Source: Heliocidaris erythrogramma
Taxonomy: Eukaryota > Echinodermata > Echinoidea > Camarodonta > Echinometridae
DNA: 64,000 bases
Assembly (NCBI GenBank): GCA_025617745.1
Contig: CM046871.1
Location: forward strand, 31,317,579-31,381,578
Reading direction: 5' to 3'
Below the pieces are notes generated by a model. It did not search any database, had not been told where the DNA came from, and worked only from the letters and a program-made list of their open reading frames with translations. Every line of letters starts with the position of its first letter. The first letter of the stretch is position 1. Position numbers and translations under genes: made by a program. This document shows positions 29,898 to 41,800 of the stretch, one piece after another.

Positions 29898-32800
29898 TGA
29901 GCTACGAATGCGCTTTTTTGTGTGCATGATGTTTGGTGAAGATGGAATGATTGTGGCAAGATTGAGAAAGATTGACGGTCTTGTTTAGGAGTTATAGGAG
30001 TGGGCATATTTGATTGTTGTGGGGGCACTTTCGCGCGAACGTAAGCGTACGCCCGCGTTTAAGTTTGTGAAATTGACCGGATTGATATTAGCTTCAATCA
30101 TACCATATATGAATAAGAAATGACTTTCCGTTACCAAGATATGACCATGAGTTGATTTTCACAACATGGCGCCTGGATGACGACAATGATGACCTGAGGA
30201 CCTTGAAAAAGATACCCGAGCTTGATCTCATAGGGCCTGATGACTGACGGAAATTTCATGAAAATAGACTGGACAGTTTTCGAGATTTCGTGGTAACAAA
30301 AAGTAAGCGGAAAAGGAAAGGTCGTTTTGACGAAAGTAAATTTAACTACTAGAATTTAATTCGTCATGACGACGAATTAGGTGGTCTGTCTTTCAATTTG
30401 TATGATCATAATAGTAATCAGGATGATCATAATAATGAGGAAATACTTAAACTGAAGATAGGAAGTCAAGAATGCCATGAATGGAGATGCTTCTTGAGGA
30501 CAGGAATGTAGCAAAATGTGTGAAACGGTCATTGTAAAATGATTATGGTGATGATGATAATGGTGATGATTATAATGATGAAGATGATATAATGATGGTT
30601 ATAATGATTATGATGATATATTGATGATGGTGATGATATAATAATAATAGCGATGATCATCATGACAGTGATGATAATAATGATGATGATGATGTAATGA
30701 TGATTATGATGGTGATGATAATCAAGATAATGAAGGGGGATAATGATGAAGATTGATGATGTGATTATGGTGATGATTATGGTGATGGTGATTATGAAAG
30801 TGATTGATGATATAATGATGATGGTGATAATTATGATAATGATGGGGATAATGGTGATGATCATGACTGCAATGACAGTGACCTCAACCATGCCAAATAT
30901 GAAAGAGAAATCACATTTCGTTATGAAGATACGATCATAAGTTGATTTGTACACAATGGCTCCTAGATGACGTCACGATAACCTGATGACCTTGAAAAAG
31001 ATGTGGGAACTTGACCTTACTAGGACCGATATCTGATGAAAATTTGAAGATAATTGAGTAAGCCGATTTTGAGAAATTATGATATCAAATAGGACTAATG
31101 ATATTGCAGGATAGCTTTAATACACTTCAAGGAATCAGATTTTCCATAGGGTTATACATAACTACTGCACTCTACTTTCTAATAGACATAACATGCAAAA
31201 TAAGGCAGTATATTACTTGGTTTGTGATTGCTTATGTTATAATAGTCGAACAAGATGGTAAAATGAAAGGCAAAAAGAAGCAAAAAAAAAATTGTTTTAA
31301 TGGCCTCAGCGGGGATCGAACCTGGGTCACCGGAGTGAGAGGCAAGTGCTTTGACCAATATACCAAAATATTTCCCATAGAGATAACACGTAAACGAAAA
31401 ACATGATTCTCAAATCCCATTTTGTAGTGAAAAATTGGGCATGATCCCGACATCTGATCAAAAATTGGAGACCACACTTATAAAAGCTTATAGTCTCAGC
31501 TATAACATACTAAAATCTGGAAGGAAATAGAGCAAAAACAACTGAGATACAGCTCAGAGAACAATGTCATGTAGATTCATGATTCGAAAAAAATTCATCT
31601 TCCATAGACATAACACGCAAATAGGGAAAATTCTGACATGTCATCTTTAATTGAACATTTCACTATGATAAGGTCATCAAAATGAAAAATGGTGGAAACT
31701 AATTTTGTAGGAAATTTCCTCAGCTATAACATATTAAAATCTGGACGAAAAACGACCAATAATTACGAATCTAGAGCCAAATTTGCATAAATGTGATGAC
31801 ATCAAAACATGAAAAATGGAAATTTTGAATTCTGGCGCCATTTGGATGACGTCATAATGTTTATAAGGGTCAAATGATACATGAAATGAAATCTATAATT
31901 CATACCCTACCTGATGAAGACAAAATATTTGGGGGTCAACGGACTATCTAACGAGCTATAGTGAATTTGTATAGGCATATTTTTGCACGTTTTAACGTTA
32001 TTTTCGCCATAGACGCGCGCATGGATTTTGAAGTTTGACGCGCCCGTACGACCTTATTATTGATTGAAAATGATTCCAAATTGATGGAAATGATGAAGAA
32101 AAGTGTCAGGATTGCAAATCAATAAAAAAAACAGCGTTTTAACGTTATTTACGACTTGCTGCGCGTTAAACGCGCGCGCGGACGATTACGCACGGAAATT
32201 TTTGAAATGCTCAAAATGACCTGAAACGTGTGCAGACTTGATCCTACGTGATTTTGAGCATTTTTAAATTTTGACGCGCGCGTACGCGCACGCCCTGACC
32301 TCTAGATGACCTGTGAAGACATGACTTGATGCCCCGTCAAGTCAAGTTTATGTGATGTGAATACAGTTGATTTTTGATGATCGATTATGAAGATATAATC
32401 GATCTTGTAAATTTACAAAATGGCGTCTTGATGACGTCACGATGATCTGATGACCTCCAAAAGCTTAATGGACCATGTCCATGATTGACCTCATACATGA
32501 CATGAAACTTGACGATATTGACCTGGCCGATTTTGAGATTTGGTGGGAACAAAAATTTGTTATAAAAATAAACTAGAATTTAATTCGTCATGAGGACGAA
32601 TTAGGTGATCTGTCTTTCAATTTGTATGATCATCATTGTAATCAGGATGATCATAATAATGGGGAAATACTAAACTGAAGATAGGAAGTCAAGAATGCCA
32701 CCCATGGAGATGCTTCTTGAGGACAGGAATGTAGAAAATGTGTCGTACGGTCATTGGAAGATGTGATAATATTTGTGCAAGATAACAATCATGATTGTAA

Positions 32801-35800
32801 TCAGGATGATCATAATAATGGGGAAATGGTAAACTGAAGATAGGATGTCAAGAATACCATGAATGGAGATGTTTCGTGAGGACAGGAATGTAGCAAAATG
32901 TGTAACGGTCATTGTAAAATGTTTATGGTGATGATGATAATGGTGATTATGATGATTATAATGATAGAATGATGATGATGATGATATAATAATAGCGATG
33001 ATGATCATGATGGTGATGATAATGATGATGATACAGGATACTTGGGAGATTAACCATATAGCTCTAATACAGGACAGGAAATCACAAATTCCGTAGGGTT
33101 GTACACAAACTACTGCACACTACTTTCTAATAGACATAATACGGAAAATATGGCAGTTTATTACATGATTTGTGATTTTTTATGTTACAATAGTCGAAGA
33201 GGATGGTAAAATGACAGGCAAAAAAAAGCAAAAAAAAAAAAAATTGTTATGGACCCACCGGGGATCGAACCTGGGTCACCTGCATGGGAGGCAAGTGCTT
33301 TGACCAATAGACCAAAATATTTCCCATAGAGATAACACGTAAACGAAAAACGGGATTCTCAAATCCCATTTGGTAGTTCAAAATTGGGCATGATCCCGAC
33401 ATCTGATCAAAAATTGGAGGGCTTACTAATAAAAGCGTATAGTCTCAGCTACAACATATTAAAATCTGGAAGGAAATAGACCAAAAATAACTGAGATACT
33501 GCTCAGAGAACGATGTCATGTAGATTCATGATTCGAAAAAAAATCATCTTCCATAGACATAACACGCAAAAAGGGGAAATTCTGACATGTCGTTTTTAAT
33601 TGAAAATTTCAATATGATTTCGCCATCAAAATGAAAAACGGTAGTAATTGATCTTGTAGAGAATTGTCTCAGCTATAACATATCAAAATCTGGGCGAAAA
33701 ACGACCAATAATTACGAATCTAGAGCAAAATTTGCATAAATGTGATGACGTCAAAACATGAAAAATGGAAATATTGATTTCTGGCTCTATTTTGATGACA
33801 TCATAATGTTTATAAGGGTCAAATGATACATGAAATGAAATCTGTGATTCATACCCTACCTGATGATGACAAAAAATTGGGGGGTTTGTGGACTATTTAA
33901 AGAGCTAGAGTTAATTTTGTAGAGGCATGTTTTTGCACGTTTTTACGTTATTTTCGCCATAGATGCGCGCACAAATTTTGAACTTTGACGCGCCCGTACG
34001 ACCTTTTTATTGATTGAAATTGATTCCAAGTTGATGGAAATGATGAAGAAAAGTGTCAGGATTGCAAATCAATCGCAAAAACAACGTTTTAACGTTATTT
34101 ACGACTTGCGCGCGCGTAAAACGCGCGCGCGGACGCTTTCGCACGGACATTTTTGAAATGCTCAAAACGACCTGAAACGTGTGCAGACTTGATCCTACGT
34201 GATTTTGAGCATTTTTAAATTTTGACGCGCGCGTACGCGCACGTCCTGACCTCTAGATGACCTTTGAGGACATGACTTGATGACCCGTCATGTGAAGTTT
34301 ATGTGATGTGAATATAGTTGATTTTTGATGATCGATTATGAAGATATAATCGATCTTGTAAATTTACAAAATGGCGTCTTGATGACGTCACGATGACTTG
34401 ATGACCTCCAAAAGCTTAATGGATCATGTTCATGATTGACCTCATACATGACATGAAACTCGATGATATTGACCTGGTCGATTTTGAGATTTGGTGGCCA
34501 CAAAATTTTGTAATAAAAATAAATAAATAAACTAGAATTTAATTCGTCATGAGGACGAATTAGGTGGTCTGTCTTTCAATTTGTATGATCATGATTGTAA
34601 TCAGGATGATCATAATAATGGGGAAATACTAAACTGAAGATAGGAAGTCAAGAATGCCACGCATGGAGATGCTTCTTGAGGACAGGAATGTAGAAAATGT
34701 GTGAAACGGTCATTGGAAGATGTGATAATATTTGTGCAAGATAACAATCATGATAATGGTGATGATTATCATGATGAAGGTGATATAATGATGGTGATGA
34801 CAATAATAATAGCAATGATGATCATGGTGGTGATGATATTATATCATCATCATCATCATGAATATCATCATGACAGTGATGATGATAATGATGTTGAAGA
34901 TAATCATGATGATGATCATTATATCATCATGACAGTGATGATGATAATGATGTTGATAATCATCATCATCATGAATATTATCATGACAGTGATGATGATA
35001 ATGATGTTGATAATCATGATGATGATCATTATATCATGACAACAATGATGATAATGATGTTGATGATAATCATCATTATCATCATCATCATCATCATGAA
35101 TATCATGACAGTGATGATGATATTGATGTTGATGATTATCATGATAATGATATAATGATGGTGATGATGATGATGATGATAATGGTGATGGCCATGACTG
35201 AAATTTTGATCTTAGCCCTTCCAAATATGAAAGAGAAATGACATTTAGTGAAGAAGATATGACCATAAGTTGATTTGTACAAAATGGCGCCTATATAACG
35301 TCACAGTAATCTGATGACCTTGAAAAAGATGCGGGAACTTGACCTTATTAGGACTGATGACTAACGATAATTGACTAAGCCAATTTTGAGAAATTGTGAT
35401 ATTAAATAGGACTAATGATATTGCAGGATAGCTTTAATACACGTCAGGGAATCAGATTTTCCATAGGGTTATACATAAACCACTGCACACTACTTTCCAA
35501 TAGACATAACACGGAAAATAAGGCATTTTATTGCATGGTTTGTGATTGTTTATGTTATAATAGTCGAAGAGGATGGTAAACTGACAAGCAAAAAGAAGCA
35601 AAAAAAAAAAAAAATTATGGACCGACCGGGGATCGAACCTGGGTCACCTGCATGGCAGTCAAGTGCTTTGACCAATAGACCAAAATATTTCCCATAGAGA
35701 TAACACGTAAGCGAAAAACGGGATACTCAAATCCCATTTGGTAGTTCAAAATTGGGCGTGATCCCGACATCTGATCAAAAATTGGAGGGCTTACTAATAA

Positions 35801-38800
35801 AAGCTTATAGTCTCAGCTACAACATATTAAAATCTGGAAGGAAATAGACCAAAAATAACTGAGACACTGCTCAGAGAACGATGTCATGTAGATTCATGAT
35901 TCGAAAAAAAGTCATCTTCCATAGACATAACGCGCAAATAGGGAAAATTCTGACATGTCGTTTTTAATTGAAAATTTCACTGTGATGACGTCATCAAAAT
36001 GAAAAATGGTGATAACTGATTTTGTAGGAAATTGCCTCAGCTACAACATATTAAAATCTGGGCGAAAAACGACCAATAATTACGAATCTAGAGCCAAATT
36101 TGTATAAATGTGATGACGTCAAAACATGAAAAATGGAAATTTTGAATTCTGGCGCCATTTTGATGACGTCATAATGTTTATAAGGGTCAAATGATACATG
36201 AAATGACATCCATGATTCATACCCTACCTGATGATGACAAAAAATTTGGGGGTCAACGGACTATCTAACGAGCTACAGTGAATTTTGTATAGGCATGTTT
36301 TTGCCCATATATGGCCTATAGTGAGGGATCACGCCTGCGCGTGCTGCAAACTTTGACGGACGATAATTTCCTTATTAATTGTCGTAGAAAGATAGAAAAG
36401 GTATCAAATTGCTCAGAATTTTGTGTTCTAGGCGAATACACAACAAAAAAATGGCGATTTTAGGCTCCGTCATGGTGGAATACGGGAAAACGCGCACACA
36501 CCCGTGTACGCGCGCAAATTTTTGAAATGCTCAAAATGACCTGAAACGTGTGCAGACTTGATCCTACGTGATTTTGAGCATTTTTAAATTTTGACGCGCG
36601 CGTACGCGCACGTCCTGACCTTTAGATGACCTGTGAGGACATGACTTGATGACCCGTCATGTGAAGTTCATTTAATGTGAATATAGTTGATTTTTGATGA
36701 TCGATTATGAAGATATAATCGATCTTGTAAATTTCCAAAATGGCGTCTTGATGACGTCACGATGACCTGATGACCTCCAAAAGCTTAATGGACCATGTCC
36801 ATGATTGACCTCATACATGACATGAAATTTGACGATATTGACCTGGCCGATTTTGAGATTTGGTGTCCACAAGAATTTGTTATAAAAAGAAGAAATATTA
36901 AAAATAAAGAAGAAAAATCTTGACAAAACTAATAGGTGATCTGTCGATACCGACAGACCACCTAATAAAGAAGAAAATTCTGACAAAACTAATAGGTGAT
37001 CTGTCGATACCGACAGACCACCTAATAATAAAGAAGATTCTGACAAAATTAAAAGGAGGTCTGTCATAAATGACAGACCACCTAAAAAGTTAAAGACCTC
37101 AGCCTGACCCAAAACAACCATATATTGACGTAAAGCTTAGTAAACAAAGAATATAATTACCCTGGGTATTCATAAATTTTCGTCTCCGTTTATCCATAAA
37201 AAATAAAAAAGATAATTTTTTTTGGTCCGCCCCCTCCCTATTGCGTAACAACAGAGGAAACTGCAGGGGGTCGCTAGACGTGTGACGACATGTCATGTAT
37301 ACAGCTCCGAGTGCGTCTACACGATCTGTCGTCATCAAATTTTCACCCCCGCAAAGTAGCGTTCCTCAGAGACGGGGCCCTCGTCAGAAAAACCACCGGG
37401 GCTCAACATTCGGGACGCTGTTACTCATTCCACAGGAAACGGAATCTCATGAAGTTGGTTTCAATTTGTTCAGAAAATATATAGCTCCCCGTGGATGAAT
37501 AAAGGGTATATTTCAAAATTCGGTCAGGCTGAGGTCTTTAACGGACGACGCACGACGGACGACGGACGACGCACGACGGACAAATTTCCATCGCAATAGC
37601 TCACTCGAGCCTTAGGCTCAGGTGAGCTAAAAATGATGAAGGAATAGTGGAACAGCAGGATAAAGATATTTAACCCTCAGACTCACAGCTTGAAAACAAA
37701 TTTTTTGAAATGAAGACCCAATTCACCATTCTTTGAAGCAATAACATATTCTGATCGATGTTTGGACTTAATAAAAGATAAGAGAGAGTCAAAAACTGGG
37801 ATCTCGTTGCGAACAGTGAATATAATACCAGGTACATAGAGTAATAAAGTCGATACATGAGCTAGCAAAACATGTGTCATCACAGCGAAATAAGCGTTCA
37901 AAAGCTGACAAAACAACTGACCTTTTTAGTTTCTCGGACAGATATTTTTCTAATTTCTCCCACAGGGGAGTAAGAACTCGACATTTAACCAATAAATGGT
38001 GAATCGTTTCTGATTCTTCACTACACAGAGCACAAAGTTGACTCTCAGATCTTTTCACCCTGTATAAAAAGTCATTGGTGGCAATTGCCACGTGAAAAAC
38101 TTTAAAATAAAATGATCTTAATTGTGTTTCCAACGTGCATCTAAAATTCGATTTATGTACCACTTTCCAATCGTCACAGGTCTTATCTACATTCAAAATA
38201 CTATTCCATTTCTCAATTTTTTTCTCGGGGACAATAGTCTCCTTTAAAATACCATATGCATACTTTGGAACTTTCCAAGTACTAAGCAATTTCTGAACAC
38301 AAGAATGAAACAAGTCATTATCATCAGAATTTAATCAATCCCATGGAACAGCTTTGATAAGAAAATTATAGTTACGCTTATCATAAATTGAGATGTCATA
38401 TTCTAATACCAGTTCAAAGAATTCCTTAAAACGTGTCCCTAAAATCAGGTCTTGAACATGAGTAATCCCCTTATCGTACTACCCAGAATAATAAAAATAA
38501 GTTTTGCTCTTAAGACGAATATCTTCATTATACCACAGAAGATCCATTTTGTGTGAATCTTCCATGTTCAAGTGCACCTTCATATTCTGCCTAAAAATAT
38601 CTCAAATTCGTAGTGTTTCCCCTAGCTGGCAATTCAGCTTTTTCAAAACTCCTTCTGGAGCTTGGGACTTGAAAAGAATCTGGTAGTCATCATGAAAATC
38701 CCTCAACATACCAACTTCAATTCTCTTCCAATCACAAGAAAAATTATCATCAAAGAGAAGTTTCAACCAAACTAATTTTTGTGCTTGAGAAAATGAACAT

Positions 38801-41800
38801 ACATCAATCATATTAAGGCCACACAAGTCATATTCATTACATAATATAGAACGTTTGACACGATCGTTACCTCCATTCCAAATAAATTTGTAAAACACAT
38901 GATTAAGTTTCTTAAAGAAGGAAACTGGTACCTTGACACAAACAGTTGAAAATAAAAAGATGAGTTGGGGTAAGACTAAAGTTTTGATCACAGTTACTTT
39001 ACCAATAAGTGACAATCTTCTTCCTCTCCAGCAATTTAGAGTCTGTTCGATACTTTGTAACTTTGGTATGTAATTCAATTCAAACAACAGGGATAAATTT
39101 AAAGAAAATTTTACCCCAAGGAGATTAAAAGAGGAACTAGTCCATGAGAAACCTTGCACAGAATATGGTCTTTCTTCAGACCCTTTTAAAGAACCAAGCC
39201 AAACGCCCTCACTCTTATTCATATTAATCTTACAACCTGAAAAAGACCCGAAATGGCTGAGTGTATTAAAAAGTTCATCGAAGGAACCATCATCCCCATT
39301 CAAAAACATGTAGTGTCATCTGCCAACATACTAATTTTAAATTCATGGTCGCGTATTGTGATTAATATTTTCATTGGCACGAATTGAAATTGCAAGAGTT
39401 TCTATGACTAATAAAAAAAGATATGGTGAAATGGGGCAACCCTGAAATATACCCCTTTGCATCTTGACTGGAGAGGATAAGTATCCATTGTTACTGACAT
39501 AGCTAACCATGTCTTTATAAAATGATCTGACCCAGGATAAAAAGAAATGACCGCAATTGAAACGTTCAAATGCCTTAAACAAAAATTGGTGTTCCACACT
39601 GTCAAAAGCTTTTTCAATGTCTAATAACATGAGCGCACCTGGAACCTCATGCGAATTTGTGTAATCAATTACGTCCACTACCAAACGAATATTATTTGCA
39701 ATGTTTCTACCTTTCAAGAAACCAGACTGACTATCATCAATAACATCATTCATACACTCTTTCAGTCTTAGTGCAAGACATTTAGAAACAATTTTATAAT
39801 CAACTGTGAGCAATGAAATAGGTCTATAATTTCTGACAGATAACAAGTCTTTGTTCTTCTTTGGTAAAAGTGCAATCACTATAACCTTGGTGGTACGGCC
39901 AGACCTGTGGGCACGCTGAATCCCAGGCTCCCCGTTGACCTCACTCTCCTGGAGAAGACCTTTCACAAAGCGGATACAATCCCCTTCTTCAAATTGCTCA
40001 GGCACTCCATATAGGACAATGTTGTTTCGCCGACTTCTATTTTCCAAGCCATCAATTTTCTCACCTGCCTCATTTAGTTTGATGTTTAACTTCCCAACTT
40101 CCTCCTTCAACGAATCTATCTCGAATATCATTGCTGCATGCTCTTCCTTACACAGCTGGGTGATGGAATCGAGTCGGGCCTGCTGACGAGCCTCAAAGGC
40201 AACAAACCAGGCGGGGGCCCCGTCCTGATCTACCGATGGAACTGAAATCTGACCGCTGGACTCTCCAGTGGCATTGTCGCTAACGCAGCCCGATGAGAGG
40301 CCGCTAACGGCTGCTGAAGAGGTTTCCATACTCTGGTGCTTCGCCAGTACTTCAAAACGATTGTTTGGGGTTGGCTTTTTCTTAGCTGGAGACCCTCCCG
40401 TCGGATGATTTTTATTTTTCAGACTTGTCATTTTGAAGACTTTTGAGGAGGTAACCTGGCAAACAGTTGAAGAAAGATATATGTCGGTGGAATATGAATA
40501 CACAAAAAGCTGATTTTGCACATCGACTGGTCACCGGCGTCTTACCTGCGAGCCGCCATTTTGAATCCAGATGCGAATAATTTCACACGAAAGAATTCAT
40601 TTTTTAAAATTTGATATTCATTTTTAAACACTTGGATCAGGATGAATGGCACTGTACTTATTGTAAAAAAATACAATTTCTGTACGTAATCTTTATTCCT
40701 ATTACGCCAACATGTTTTGAAATATTATCAGAAGTTGGTTGGAAGGAGTAAGGATACACTCTAAAAACAATCTTGTCAATAGAATCTAGTCAGATTTGAC
40801 TAGAATAACTATTCCCACGTGCACTTGCGCACTCTATTCTAGTCAAAACTAACAGCTTCGGGTTTGAAGTGAACAGAATCCCAGTCAAAATGAACAGAAT
40901 CATTGTAAAAATGAACAGAATCTTAGAATGACCTAATCTGATGAAGAAAGTGTGACCAGTCGATCATTTTTTTTTTAATTTTTTTTTTTTTTTTTTTTTG
41001 GGGGGGGGGGGGGAGTGCATAATGATGTAGAGAACTGTAAACATCCTCGATTTTATTCCTCGCATCCAAATTTACAACGTAGTATTCTCTCTAGCTCTCA
41101 CCGTATATCTTGCCACTGTATTATTCAAGCATGTCATACAACTCCATTATGATTTTTACTATGTTGCAGTCCTCTTCCCTTTTCTCTACTCCAAGGACCC
41201 TATCCTCTTCTGTCCCTCTCTTTGTCCATTTCTTCTTTTCCTGTTTTAGTTTATATTGTATTTGTGTATTCAGGCGTACCCGCTACAAGCGTCTGCTTAT
41301 TAGGATCTCGCCTTGTACTGCAAGTTCTTGATTATACTCATATTACTTTATGTACATATAAATTGTGCTATTTGAACAGGGGCGGTATTCTGAAAACTAT
41401 GTTATCTTTTATGTTAAAGGAGAATCAACCTCAAACAATAAAGACGATAGTGTTCAAAGGTGTTATTTATTCCTACTTGTTAGGCTATATGGCTTCGCGT
41501 CAAAATATACGAGATCGATACGAATCAAGATTTTCTGAGCAAAATTTATCATCTGCTAGCAATATTTATCGTCTGCTAGCAATACATGGGGGCTGCCATT
41601 TTTTTATGTGTACAAGAAGGTTTTCCTAATCCAAATGCCATATTGCCTTTTTTAAAATTAAAAACCCATTTGAGATTAAAAATATAGAATAGATATGTCA
41701 GTTTATTTTTAAACTGAAGATTTCCTCATATATTTCTGTTGAAAATCGATATTCGCTTAATAGAAATCTATTTTCTCGATATATGGACGTATGGGACGGA

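Larger units (their letters stand above)
23818..37632. repeat. 13.8-kb composite repeat block inserted in the LINE
   Basis: The left end reads AGCACGACACTCACCTGAGG. The right end has a hairpin (CTCGAGCCTTAGGCTCAGG) followed by TGAGCTAA. Both contain CTCACCTGAG or its inverse. Inside are a GC-rich tandem section (23,970-24,625), five ~2-kb units (24,628-36,900), hairpin copies, a 454-bp MITE and a short (GACG)-rich tract (37,543-37,581). No long coding frame beyond microsatellite-type ORFs. The superfamily is not recognised; a hairpin near one end would fit a Helitron-like element, but TC/CTRR ends are not clear. Confidence 0.65.
23675..40567 (-). mobile_element. L1/Tx1-like LINE, split by a 13.8-kb insertion
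   Basis: A 17-bp target duplication CAGATGCGAATAATTTC lies at 23,658-23,674 and 40,568-40,584. On the minus strand the 5' end (from 40,567) is followed by ORF1 (from 40,431) and then the reverse transcriptase with KKNKDLLSVRNYRPISLL, LLDIEKAFDSVEHQF, QGCPISPYLFLLVIE and LADDTTCF. The L1-type C-terminal domain follows with CALCSEESETIHHLLVKC (about 38,050-37,990). The 3' end at 23,675-23,815 has AATAAAAAC and an A-rich tail. The endonuclease is missing through an internal deletion and several frame changes exist, so this is a dead copy. The 13.8-kb block at 23,818-37,632 is a later insertion. Confidence 0.85.

Noticed and set aside
25505-35685. Five tRNA genes
   Set aside because: The acceptor stems do not pair and the D arms are poor. 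They are called tRNA-like modules, not tRNAs.
41222-41629. 135-codon + strand ORF
   Set aside because: It crosses the left ends of the MITE and the TTAA-flanked element, so it cannot be one conserved gene.
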